A DNA stretch of 64,000 bases from Plasmodium brasilianum (taxonomy: Eukaryota; Apicomplexa; Aconoidasida; Haemosporida; Plasmodiidae), in contig NC_090124.1 of assembly GCF_023973825.1 (NCBI RefSeq), positions 630,001 to 694,000 of the forward strand, in the 5' to 3' direction. Both the position numbers and the translations under genes were made by a program. The notes under the pieces are model-generated. The model did no database searches and had not been told where the DNA came from. It was given only the letters and a program-made list of their open reading frames with translations. Below, piece after piece: positions 21,423 through 32,515 of the stretch; the stretch's first letter is position 1; every line of letters starts with the position of its first letter.

Positions 21423-23508
21423 ATGGGAATTCTAGAGGTAAACGCATACATTAAAGCTTTTGCATAGTTTTAGCTTTGTGTGCTCATATTTGGTGTGCAT
21501 AATTTTTTTTTTTCAGAAAATCAAAGAAATAGAGGCCGAGATGGCCCGAACCCAAAAAAACAAGGCAACTGAGGTAAGAAAGATGTGCACAATGTTTTAT
21601 TCTATTTTAATATTTTTTTCCTTTTTATTTCATTTTTACTTCATTTTACTTCATTTGTACTTGTTCTCTTTCGCTTGGTCTTATTTTTCCATATATGAAT
21701 TGTTCGAACAAATGGACTTCTTTTTTTTAGTATCATTTGGGTCAATTAAAAGCTAAATTAGCGAAGTACAGGTACAAGCAAAGAAATATTTCGTGTTTCC
21801 ATTTTAAAATTTTGTTCATTCCTTTTATTACAACATTGTGTAAAATTGTTCATTTATATTATTACTTTATATTATAATTTGTACACATGTCTACTTATGC
21901 ATTCCGTTTGATATTATAACATTATTTATATCTTTATTATTTTATAACATTTTACTGTCAGATCACAACTACTTGAAGCTCCAAAAGGGGGGAAGAGAGG
22001 AGAGGGTTTCGATGTACAGAGGTTCAAATAAAAAGAGAAATGAAAATTAAAGAATGATATCACTGCATAGATAAAAAAAAAAAAAAAGAAGAGAATTGTT
22101 TGAATGTAACACACAAAATAAGTAAATTATTATTATTATTATTTTATTATTAGACAAGGAGATGCGAGAATATGCTTAATCGGTTTTCCCTCCGTTGGGA
22201 AATCAACACTTTTATCAAAAATAACAAGTACAACATCTGAAATCGCTGATTATGAATTTACTACATTAACGTGTAAACCAGGTACAATTCTAATAAAGCG
22301 CAAATACGAATTTAAGCAGCTTCTAAATTGCGGTTATGTTCTGTTTACTTGTACGTCTTTTCGTTTATTCTATTTTTGTTCTACTGTCCAATTTTTTTTT
22401 TTTTTTAACAGGAATTGTAAGTTACAAGGATTCAAAAATTCAGTTACTTGATTTACCAGGGATTATTCAAGGCGCAGCAGAAGGCCGTGGAAGAGGCAGA
22501 CAAGTACAGAAGGAGAAAAAAAAAATATTTTAAAATTTTTATAATGTAAAAATAATAATCGTATGGAATGTATATTTTTAATTTTACTGTGACTGCTATT
22601 TTTTTAAAATAGGTAATTGCTGTAGCAAAATCCTGTGATATGATTATGATGATATTGGATGCAACCAGAGACAATAGACAAAAAATAAAACTAGAAAAGT
22701 ATTTTTTTTTTTTTTCTTTTTTTTAAATACTCTAAATAATATATAAAGCATAGTATATGTAAATGAGAGTATTATAAAATTTGATTTTTTTTTTTTTTAG
22801 TGAATTGAAATCAGTGGGAATAAGAATTAATCAAGAACCGCAAAGGGTAAGTAGTATGAAAAATGTCCTAAGAAACAAATTTATTGTTTCTTTTATTAAT
22901 ATTGTTAGTGTTTTTATTATTATTATTATCCTTATCTTACATATTTTAAGAAATAAATTACCAGACTAATGATTACTTCACTTTTTTACACTTATCAGAT
23001 AACATTAACGAGAAAGAAATTAGGGGGTGTTGTCATAAATAGCACTGTTCCATTAACTAAAGTAATTATATTAAATATTTTAATTTTTTTTTTTATTATT
23101 CTTTTTGTTCAATTGTTAATGTTGTTATTACGAATGCCATTGTTATTGTAACTATAATATACATTATTGTTTTCACAATTGTTAATATTTTTCCTTTTTC
23201 AGATGGACAACAAACTTATAATGAGCATACTCCACCAGTACAAAATACATAACTGTAATTTGTTATTTAACGAAGATGCTACTGTAAGAAACCCTATTGT
23301 GGATAACCCAAGAACTCATGGCGTCAATAATATCAAATACTTTTATTTTTCTTTTTTTTTCATAGGTAGATGATCTCATTGATGTTATAGAAGGAAACAG
23401 AAAGTATATAAAGTGCATTTATGTGTACAACAAAATAGATATGTTACCATTGAAGGAGATTAATACTATTGCTTCAGGGTATATCGGAGTTTGTATATTT
23501 TAAATACG

Positions 23509-23553
<45 letters not shown>

Positions 23554-24387
23554 AGTCTTATTATTTATAAGCTTTCTGTACATTTTGAACATTTCTTACG
23601 TTTTGTATTATAGTGAGAACACCGTTGTAATAAGTAGTAGCAAATCATGGAATTTGGATGTATTGAAAGAATATATATTTCAAAAGTTGGAAATTATTCG
23701 AGTGTACACAAAAGTTCGCAAAGAAAAACCTGATTTTACAAATCCCATTACGTTGACTAGACAAAGAGGTAACAAGAGATAAGGGGAAAAATTGAAAAAA
23801 GAAAAAAACGAAAAAAGACAACATATATAAAAAGAGTAATATTTTTTATTTTCTTCATTATTTTATTTTTTTCTTTTCTCATTTTCTTCCCTTTTTGCAT
23901 TCTACCGGCTGATATGAATTTCTTAAGTACATAAAAGAAAATGTTCTATATTTCCACATTTTTCAGGAAGTCAAACTGTTGAAGCTGTGCTTAGTCAAAT
24001 ACATAAAGTAATGAGAACAATGATAAGAAATAAATGCGAAATTTTTTTTTTTTTTTTTAAGATATAATATTTTGCATAACGTATAAATGACAATTTTAAT
24101 TTTAGGACATGATTAAAGATTTTAAATTTGCGTTAGTTTGGGGAAGAAGCACAAAACACAACCCACAAAGAGTTGACTTGCGTAAGCCAAAAATGGATAT
24201 ACCCACATATATACATACGTACATACATATATATATATATATATATGTATGGCACTTGCACGCGTTAATGTGGGCATACCTATTCACTTATATACCATTT
24301 TACATACGATTTGTTCAATTTTTTTTTTTTAAATCAGATCATAAACTAGCTGATGAAGACGTTATACAGATTGTAAAAAATGGCTAG
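21423..24387 (+). CDS. DRG1: DRG1-type developmentally regulated GTPase, 15 exons
   Basis: Exons: 21423-21437, 21517-21573, 21731-21771, 21962-22021, 22154-22281, 22412-22503, 22613-22698, 22801-22846, 22999-23061, 23203-23283, 23366-23478, 23614-23768, 23967-24007, 24106-24181, 24338-24387. The sum is 1104 nt, or 367 aa, the same length as human DRG1. Landmarks in order: [14 protein letters not shown] helical leader, G1 [10 protein letters not shown]2 region YEFTTLT, G3 DLPGI, GRGRQ, N4 motif YNKIDM, G5 region ISSSKSWN, then a TGS domain ending [16 protein letters not shown]1/RBG1 is a translation-associated OBG-family GTPase that works with a DFRP partner at the ribosome. Every junction is GT-AG and phase-consistent. 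A (TA)n tract sits in intron 11 (23512-23549). The density of 14 introns in 3 kb contrasts with the intronless neighbour UTP10. Confidence 0.95.
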
Positions 24388-24938
24388 CTAGAATAAAACA
24401 AAAAAGGATGTTTTTTTTTTTTTTTTTCTTTGTTTCATATCAAATTATTATTGTCTTTGAAAGTATGCTATTATAGTGTATATATTATGCAAAGAATAAT
24501 ATTCTCTACAAAGATGTTAATAAGCGATTTTTCTTTTCCTACTATTTTGTTCTTTTTTTCATTTTGATATTAATATGGTTATACTAATTTTCTTTTTCTT
24601 TTGATTTTTTTTAGAGCCAAATAAAAAATAAATACAAAATCTATTAAATATCATTGATGATCAACACCTTTTTTTATTTTATGTTACATTTTTGTTTATC
24701 TTCTCTATTTTATGCGAAACGCAAAAAAAACAGAAAATAAAATTTTTGGTATTTTTAAAAATTTATGCAGAAGTTTTAATAAAGTATTAAATACACATTA
24801 AAAATAAAAAATGGGAAAATATGCATATACGTAAATACATATATGCATTGGTGTATATACGTATGTATATATATATATACAGACGCACACTTGCGTGTCC
24901 GTTGTGTAACACAGTTTATCCGTTTAATTGGCTTATAT
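24388..24938. other. Convergent 3' region, DRG1 / RPS13
   Basis: About 550 bp between two converging genes, made of AT-rich 3' UTR sequence with T-tracts at 24413-24428 and (TA)n near 24870. No other feature was seen. Confidence 0.5.
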
Positions 24939-25394
24939 CTATGCAATAAGTGCGCTAGCCGTACTGGACTGATATTTCCAGTTGGATGGTAACAATTTTT
25001 TTCTTTTGTAATATCTCGATATTCTATGTATTTTGGACTCGGTTAAAATTAATCTGAATTTGCAATCTTTATCCTTTTTATTTTTTTCCAAATGTTTTCT
25101 CATTGATACAGCTTTTTTTATTAAAAAATACAAATCTTCCGGAATCGTCGTAGCAACACCATGGGCTCTTAATATTCTTAAAATTTTATTTCCTGTAACT
25201 GCCTTTACCTGTGGTATACCATAATTATCTCTTAACGTTGCACCTATTTGAGATGGTGTTTGTCCTTTCTTTGCTAATTTAATTATTGCATCTTCTATTT
25301 CTGATGGTTTTTGTTTCAACCAACTTGGCTGTTTTCTTTTGTATGGAATTGTTGAGCTAGATATACCTTTTCCTTTACCGTACATGCGACCCAT
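24939..25394 (-). CDS. RPS13: Small ribosomal subunit protein uS15 (eukaryotic RPS13)
   Basis: 151 aa, the same length as human RPS13. It begins [12 protein letters not shown] and contains [65 protein letters not shown] and the C-terminus [14 protein letters not shown]. All are hallmark segments of uS15. An upstream in-frame ATG (25412) would add six residues, but the family start is the ATG at 25394. Reading the minus strand, the ATG follows gcttgcag after a T-rich stretch, which looks like a splice acceptor a few bases upstream. A 5' UTR intron is therefore likely, as is common for ribosomal protein genes. Some Plasmodium annotations name this gene S15 rather than S13. Confidence 0.97.
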   Translation of the reverse strand: MGRMYGKGKGISSSTIPYKRKQPSWLKQKPSEIEDAIIKLAKKGQTPSQIGATLRDNYGIPQVKAVTGNKILRILRAHGVATTIPEDLYFLIKKAVSMRKHLEKNKKDKDCKFRLILTESKIHRISRYYKRKKLLPSNWKYQSSTASALIA

Positions 25395-26445
25395 TGTTTC
25401 TTCTGCAAGCAAAAATTATGCAAATACTTGTATGTATTTGTATATACACAAATTAATGTGTTAATATATATATATATGTTTGCGTAAATAATATATTCCT
25501 ACTATCCCTATATTGTAATAATAATTACAAATGTAATAGTACTCTTTCAATTTAATTTCGTTCTTCAAAAAAAAAATTAAAAAAAAAAATATTCCTCTCT
25601 TTGCTTAAATAAACACTATATTTTTTTTTTTTATTAACAAAACTAAATGCAAGTTAATTATATTTTATATTCAAATTTAAATACATTTACAAATTTTGTT
25701 CATTTCAATAATTAAAACTATAAGCAACTGAACAAAATGTTCTTATACATATTTGAAAATATTTAATTTAGCTACTGCAGAGGTACATTATATTACATAT
25801 ATGTATATATAATGATTTATTACATTTTTACGAATGTTTCCTTTTTTACCTTAGTGATTAAACGAAAGATATGTACTTTTACAATTATATATATTATATA
25901 TATAACAATATTATATATAAATTAAATGTTTTTTTTTTTCTTATAAAATGTTAGAAATCTCTTTTCTGTGTTTTGAAAGAAAAAAAAAACTTTATACATT
26001 AAAAAATTTATTATTTTTTCATTTATAATTTATAGAAAATTTAATAAACAAACATCTTTTTATTTTTTCTTATTTTTCATCCTAGATATTTTTTTTTATA
26101 AAATTCTTTGAACTTTTCAATAAAACAGTTGTGAACATAAAAAATAGTAGCTTTTTTGCTATTTTTTTTTTTCTTTGTATGTAAAATATATTATTGTGCA
26201 CATATGCATAATATATATATAATATATGCTTATTTCAAGTGTAGTAAATTTGTACATCAAAAATACTATCTCCTTAAAACAAATAAATAGAGACTGTTAA
26301 AATTTGTGCACATTTTCTATTATTGCATTACTAATTGCATCTTTGTATGCTATTAAACAATGTTAAAAATGTACATAATTTTATAAAGTTGTTATTGATT
26401 ATATTTATTTTTCTTCCTTTTTTATGTATGCGTTTTTTCTAACTA

Positions 26446-26512
26446 TCAACGAGGTGACCTAGGGGTACGGAACTCACCAATCCTCTTAAAATTGTCCGTT
26501 AAAGGGGGAAAA
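26446..26512. ncRNA. GC-richer island, possible structured RNA (strand uncertain)
   Basis: About 65 bp with close to half G+C lies within sequence that is otherwise very AT-rich. The segment has ggtga (from ~26452) complementary to tcacc (from ~26474) with a 17-nt loop, an alternative acgga/tccgt pairing, and a gagg/cctc outer pair. On the plus strand a tttt run follows at 26516-26520, which could end a Pol III transcript. No ORF crosses it. I could not match it to U1-U6, 7SL, RNase P/MRP, U3 or tRNA landmarks. In AT-rich Plasmodium genomes, local GC enrichment is a known marker of structured ncRNA, but that is the only basis here. Confidence 0.35.
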
Positions 26513-27925
26513 TATATTTTTGCTTAATTTTCTGTTATTAACAATTTTTATATGCTTATTTTTTAAGTGAAATTATTTATTTATTTATTCATTCATTTAT
26601 TATTTTATTCTTCTTTGTTTTTTATTTTATTTTATTTTATTATTTTTTTTTTTCATTTAACGTTAAAAGATGTATAAAAAGATAAAAACTTTTTATAAAT
26701 GTTTGAGTAATGTTGTATATATGGATTTAACCATATGCTTAAACGGATGAAAGTAAAAATGTAAAGTTCTTCCCCATTAAGCAAGGATATAACATTATAA
26801 AATAAAAAATATTATTAATGTACACGTATGTATTTGAAACAAATTAATCTTTCCTTCAGCGAATTTCATTATCTAATAGTTAATAACTTTTTACTTTCCA
26901 ATACAAAAAAGAAGAAAAAAGTGGATACCTTAAGGAATTTCTTTTTATCCTATGTTAGAATTTTTAATTTGGTCGTGCTTTATGTTTTTTTGCTGTGCCC
27001 TCTTATTCCTGTAATGATATAACATATATTTGTATGATAATCATTACATTGTATTATAAGAGGCTTTATAAAAAAAAAAAAATTTCCCCTATCTCATGGG
27101 TACCGAATGAATATTAATATATATGATATTTTTTTATGAAGAAATGTATAATAGTTTTATCATTTTATTCATTTTATTAAGGAAAACAAAAGATGTGTGT
27201 GTGTGTGTGAATAAATATATAAAGAACGATATCCAACGCGTATGCGTATATATATATATATATATATATATATGTTCCTTTATAGAAAGACCAATATTTG
27301 AAAAGAAACAAATCCTACGTTCTTTTTATAGTCTAAAATTATGTGTTAAACTTTGAATCAGTGTAAAAACTGGGCACCTTTTATAAACTAATTATTAAAA
27401 CAACATAAATATCTCTACAACTAAATGAGGGTTTACAAAAGAAAAGGAAAAAAGTTCATCATATCATATGAACATCATACAGTTAAAAAGTTTAGTTAAA
27501 AAATGTACACTTTTATTCATATTTTGAATAAAATTAAAAATATTTTTTTTTTTTTTTTTGATTATTTTATACTTAAATTTATCTATCAATAATTGGTGAA
27601 ACGTGTAAATTTAAAAAGAAAAAAACAGTGTAATTAAAAAGTATGGTTTTTTTTTTTCGAAATGATAAAAAAAACAAATTCTATTATCTACTTCATTATA
27701 AAGCTGCTTCCTGATCATAACTGTAAGTCTATGTAATGTTTCGAAGGAACGGATAAGCAATAAAGAATTATTTCCGTATTTATTTTCCTTAGAAATGTAA
27801 AATGAAGTAATATAGTATGATTCTTATTATATGTATATGATGTATACTTATTTTTGTACGTATGTATATGCTTACATATATATTTGTATGAGCCTATAAT
27901 TGTTCTTCTACTTAATTTTATCTAG

Positions 27926-28152
27926 CGCACTTGGTGGTGTGAAGGTGCAATAGCAATATATATTCCCGGTTCATTTGTAAATCAGGTTATTAACAAAAAA
28001 ATAAAAATGAAAAAGTACAGTACAGCATTCTCAACAATTTTATTGATAAAAATAGCTAATACGAAAGTATATATTTTTAGTTAGGAATTATTGTATCTGT
28101 TACACTAAGTGTTCCTTACTATAAAAACATGTTCATACAAACGCATAAATAA
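27926..28152 (+). CDS. Tentative small spliced gene, two 3' exons
   Basis: Exon-like block A (27926-27985) follows a pyrimidine-rich tttatctag and ends cag|gttatt. Only one of its three frames is open, reading RTWWCEGAIAIYIPGSFVNQ. Block B (28081-28152) follows tatatttttag and in the matching phase reads LGIIVSVTLSVPYYKNMFIQ, then THK and a stop. Joined, they would give a short protein with one likely membrane segment. A first exon must end in phase 0. Candidates are ATG at 27469 with donor after tta (27495), or ATG-agg near 27425, and neither is compelling. Block A also has GC-rich hairpin potential (gcactt with aaggtgc). I do not recognise the product, and it could be chance or an RNA. Confidence 0.25.
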
Positions 28153-29897
28153 ACAAATATATATATGTTAAATTTTTTGAGAATGCTATTTTTCTTTAGT
28201 AATATCGCTTTAACTAACGTTCACCTTTTCACACCTTGTGTGCACATATGATTGTTTATAACACTTGTGTTAACAGTACATATAAAACGTTATGATACAA
28301 GTGCTGTATATGATATATATACTTATGTTATTACTCTCTTTTTCGTCTCTGATTGTTAGTTAATTAAAATGTAACGAATTCAGTAATATAACAGTGAGAG
28401 ATAATGGTGAAATATCCTACGTTCTTAAAATAAAAAATTATGTACCTTTTACTTTTGAACTAAAAAAAGATTCAACTACAACTGAAGTGCGCCTATATAT
28501 AAACTTATTGAAAGATTTGTAAAATTAATAAGAAAGGGTAAAGCTATGTATATATATACGTATATACATATATATATGTGTACATTTTTTTTTTTTTTTT
28601 TGCTAAATGTACTCCACTTCCGTATACCAAAACATAAGATATGGAAAAGTAAGATCTGGCGGAAAATAAAATTTATCTTAATTATACATTTACTTAATTG
28701 TTTATTTTATTTATTCATTTATTATTATTATTATTATTATTTTTTTTTTTTTTTTTAAAGAAAAAAAAATAATTTCTTTGCCTTTCAAACACAAACCGAA
28801 TTACGTTTTTGAAAAGATAATTCATCCTTAAAAAAAAAAAAAAAAAAAAACATACTCAAATGCTTAACATTTATATATATATTTGCATTAATTTGTATAA
28901 GCATATATTATATTATACATATAAACATTCTCCTTTAAAAAATAAACTTAAAAAAATTGCTGCTACATACAATACACGTATAATCGTAAAACTTTATAAA
29001 ACAAAATAAATTGCGAATATTCATAATAATTAACAAAATAAAATAAAAATAAAAAATAACCAACGTTTTTATATTAAAATATAAAATAATATTCATGTAC
29101 ATGTTTACACATATTTATATATATATAAAATTAAGTATTATGATTTCTTTTATTTATATATTTTGTTTTAATTAATCATTTCATTTAAACAAAAAAAAAA
29201 TAATAATTTGTTTTTTCAGCCATATTTCCATAAAAAGTAAAAAAAAAATTGTTTAAAATATAAAAAAGCAGAATTGATAACTTTTTTTCTATTAGTACAT
29301 TAAAAAGTAAAATACACGCATAATATATATTATTAATCATGTAAAAATAGTAATAATAAACAACACGTTTGAGAAATTTATATGTAAATAATATGTATTA
29401 GCATTATTACGAAAAGTTAAAATTTTTTTAGAAATTAAAATATAATTTACTTTAAGCATTGTTTTTTATCATGTTTAACACAAAAGCTTGTAACTATTTT
29501 AACCTTCCAAAGAATAGAAAAATATAAAACTACCTTAATACGTATCATTAGATTATTCGAGGTAAGCTTTTAAAATACGAATGTGTTATTATCACATTTT
29601 AATAGATATATATATATATGTATATAATATGAATGTACATGTATTTATGTAAGCACATATTACAGTGTATATGTTTACATGTATGTAATTTCGTACCTAA
29701 AGAACTTAAAATGAAGAGGCAAAAAAATTTGAGTGAAATACACATATAAAATGCTAATGATGATGTAAAGAATTATATAAAAAAATATTTTTTTTTATAA
29801 CACAAATTTATCATATATATATGTGTATATTATATATGAGTAAATGTATGCATTATATATGCTTAAATGTACGAATTATATATGCGTAAATACATGA

Positions 29898-29900
<3 letters not shown>

Positions 29901-29930
<30 letters not shown>

Positions 29931-30054
29931 TGTATGTATTATATGTTCGTATATGAATGTGTATATACGTATGTGCGTATATGAATGTGTATATATGTAG
30001 GTGCGTATATGCATATGTATATATGTATGTGCGTATATGAATGTATATATGTAT
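29901..30054. repeat. (TATG)n plus 28-bp minisatellite
   Basis: A (tatg)n microsatellite (29901-29939) is followed by about four copies of a 28-bp unit, gtgcgtatatgaatgtgtat plus atacgtat, starting near 29944, 29973, 30001 and 30029. It is noncoding, upstream of the YOP1-like gene. The minus-strand ORF over it is His/Tyr/Ile low-complexity. Confidence 0.8.
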
Positions 30055-30658
30055 TATGTCGTATGCATATAATTTATAACGAAGAAAAATAAAAATATTG
30101 TTACCATATATATACATGACGTATTTTTAATTTTTGCCAATATATATTTAAGTTATTACTTCTATTTGCTTAATTTTTTTTATTAGTCTTTTTGTAAAGA
30201 ATGCATATATACATATTACTACTTATAAATGTATTTTGTAATATATATTGTATCTTAATATTATGTGCATAAGTAAAAAGAACACATTTTTTATCATTAC
30301 TTTTGATATATATATATATATATATTTTTTTTTTAATATAAAATATACATTTTCGTTATTTTATTTCTCGTTAAAAAGTAAAATTGTTGTGCATTATTAC
30401 ATTTTTCCATGTTACCTTTTATTTCCCTTTTTTTGATTGCCTTTCACGTATTATCCTTTTCTTTATTTTTTTCTCTTTTTTATTTCAGATTTTGAAAACA
30501 TCTTATTCAGATTACTATTTCTGTTAAACAAATATACATACACACAAAGATTTTTTTATTATTTCCAGAAAAAACAAATTAAAGTTTCCTTTTTTTTTTT
30601 TTTTTTTCTATATATATTTTCTTTTCTTTTTTAAATTATAAATAACATTTTAAGCAAA

Positions 30659-31108
30659 ATGGGGTTACATTTATTTCCAAAAAAACTTATGCATTTAATA
30701 AATATGATAGTATCGGTCATATGCCCAGCAGTTAAAACATATAATTTACTATTAAATAAAAAAGATAAGCAGAATGAAGAATATGTGCAATATATTCACT
30801 TTTTAACATACTGGATAATATATTCTTCGTACTCTTACCTTGAAGCCGTATTATTAACTCATATTATGAATTATATTCCTTTTTATTCTGAAATAAAATT
30901 GATGTTTTTTTTTTGGTTATATAGTGATACTTTTCAAGGTGCAGGATATATTTATTTTAAATTTATTGAAAAGAATTATGCTCTCGTAGATAAAAAATTA
31001 TGTGATTTAGTTCAGAACAAATTACCGAAAAACGTAGCTAGCTTTTTCACATTTAATAAATCTGATAAAAAAATACAGAACAAAGCTAAAAGTACTGTGT
31101 CCAAATAA
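30659..31108 (+). CDS. YOP1/REEP (TB2/DP1/HVA22) family ER membrane protein
   Basis: A single exon of 149 aa. The TB2/DP1/HVA22 signature is clear: ICPAVKTYNLL, YIHFLTYWIIYSSYSYLE, PFYSEIKLMFFFWLYSD and FQGAGYIYFKFIEKNY (about residues 20-115). The family forms paired hydrophobic hairpins that bend ER membrane into tubules. The C-terminus (~115-149) is Lys-rich and hydrophilic. The ATG follows aagcaaa, a typical A-rich context. No intron was needed, and the length is normal for the core family. P. falciparum has a YOP1-like protein (from memory) that is probably the orthologue. Confidence 0.88.
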   Translation: MGLHLFPKKLMHLINMIVSVICPAVKTYNLLLNKKDKQNEEYVQYIHFLTYWIIYSSYSYLEAVLLTHIMNYIPFYSEIKLMFFFWLYSDTFQGAGYIYFKFIEKNYALVDKKLCDLVQNKLPKNVASFFTFNKSDKKIQNKAKSTVSK

Positions 31109-31659
31109 GATATATATTAAGAACAGACTCTAATCAAATTTGTGATAAACACTCGAAGCTTTTTTTTTTTTTTTTAAATAGAAGAAAGAAAAAAAAAGGA
31201 AAAAGGAAAAAGGAAATATGAAAAACGGAAAATGAAAAATGAAAAAATTAAGACGATTTATGTAATTTAACTAGAAAACTGGATATATTACAGTTTGAAT
31301 CATAACAGCATTAACTAAGTAAAAATGTACCATTTATTAGTTGGTATGGTTGTTGTGTACATACATATATGTATATACATATATGTTTTTTTTTCCCCCC
31401 CCCTCTATTCCCCATGATGATAGAAAAAGAAAATATGTAAAAGTCACGAAGAATGACCCTATTAGTATTTTTTAAGACTTATAGTTCGCATTATTTATAT
31501 ATATATTCTTTTCTCATTTATCTCAGATATTTACATTTTTTTTTTTACTCCCCTTTTTACTATTTAAAAATAACATGATAATCACTTTAAAAAAAAAAAT
31601 AAAAGAAGGCACAGAATAAATAAGTGTCATTTAATAATGCACGCGGAATATGTTACCTT

Positions 31660-31706
<47 letters not shown>

Positions 31707-32133
31707 ATACATACATGCATACGTACATAATTACTTATATTCATTTACGAAACCAAAACATTTTAGTACAAGGAATAATATACTTCTGTATACACTTATG
31801 TATAAATATATAGATAGATGCATACAATGTGTATGATATAATCATATTTGTTTTTAATTTTCATTTTTACAACATATATATATCTATAAATAATCCTTAG
31901 TTTTTAATTCATTCATAATATTAACTTTTCTGTTTTTAATTTTTTTTTTTCAAACCATTACTTTAAGACGTTTTTGTAAATATATAGAGAAGATAATATA
32001 TTTACTTTTAGCAATATATAACCTCAAAAGAATTGGAGAAATATACATAAATTACCTTCATAATTTACAATAAAAAATAATACATTTATATGATATTTTG
32101 AAATGTTCCTTTAATTTCTGATTTAAGGATTTA

Positions 32134-32189
<56 letters not shown>

Positions 32190-32515
32190 AAAGAAAAAAA
32201 AAAGAATAAATCACTTCTGCCATATCAGTAACATTGATAAAACTTTTAAAATAGCAAAAAAATTTAGCAAACGTTCATATTTAATACTATCGTTTATCAA
32301 GTTGTACTAGGCATACATCTATATATATATATATATAAAACATATTTTAATTATCATGAGTATACTATTATATACCTACCTGGCTTGTATATCCACACGC
32401 TGGGTAAATATGTAGGTTCACAAACACATGGTTACGTTGCAAACTAATGAATCCATTTACGAGCTGCTGCATGCACAATTTTCAGACGTGTGCTCCACAT
32501 TAAAAGAGACACACA
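31109..32515. other. Convergent 3' region, YOP1-like / C3H gene
   Basis: About 1.4 kb between converging genes, AT-rich, with (TA)n at 31667-31709 and an uninterrupted poly-A of 51 nt at 32137-32187. No ORF or RNA gene stands out. Confidence 0.5.
32137..32187. repeat. Uninterrupted A51 tract
   Basis: Fifty-one consecutive A residues on the plus strand, followed by g/a-mixed runs. This is the longest homopolymer in the window, lying in the 3' intergenic region of the YOP1-like and C3H genes. Confidence 0.95.

Larger units (their letters stand above)
25395..30658. other. 5.3 kb region without a firm gene (RPS13 to YOP1-like)
   Basis: This is the longest low-gene stretch of the window, between divergent genes. 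It is mostly AT-rich with poly-T, (TA)n (27243-27273), (GT)n (27195-27210) and a 28-bp repeat (29944-30054). Features that stand out are a GC-richer island at 26446-26512, a pair of phase-compatible exon-like blocks at 27926-27985 and 28081-28152, an open block at 28384-28522, and a start-plus-donor block at 28609-28650. Each is described as a tentative feature or finding. ORFs at 26828-27022, 29863-30117 and 30248-30634 are low-complexity. Confidence 0.5.

Noticed and set aside
24182..24337. Reading-through of the last DRG1 intron as coding ([10 protein letters not shown]...)
   Set aside because: The intron happens to be in frame, but splicing at gtaagc/aaatcag restores the conserved TGS end HKLADEDV and the exact family length.
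26828..27022. 64-aa plus ORF in the gene desert
   Set aside because: AT-driven composition with a poly-Lys middle, no splice partners or recognised motif.
29863..30117. Minus-strand ORF of Tyr/Ile/His/Thr repeats
   Set aside because: Produced by the (tatg)n and 28-bp repeats.
25395..30658. Centromere or telomere-proximal element
   Set aside because: Not AT-rich enough or uniform enough for a Plasmodium centromere core, no telomere heptamers, and flanked closely by housekeeping genes.
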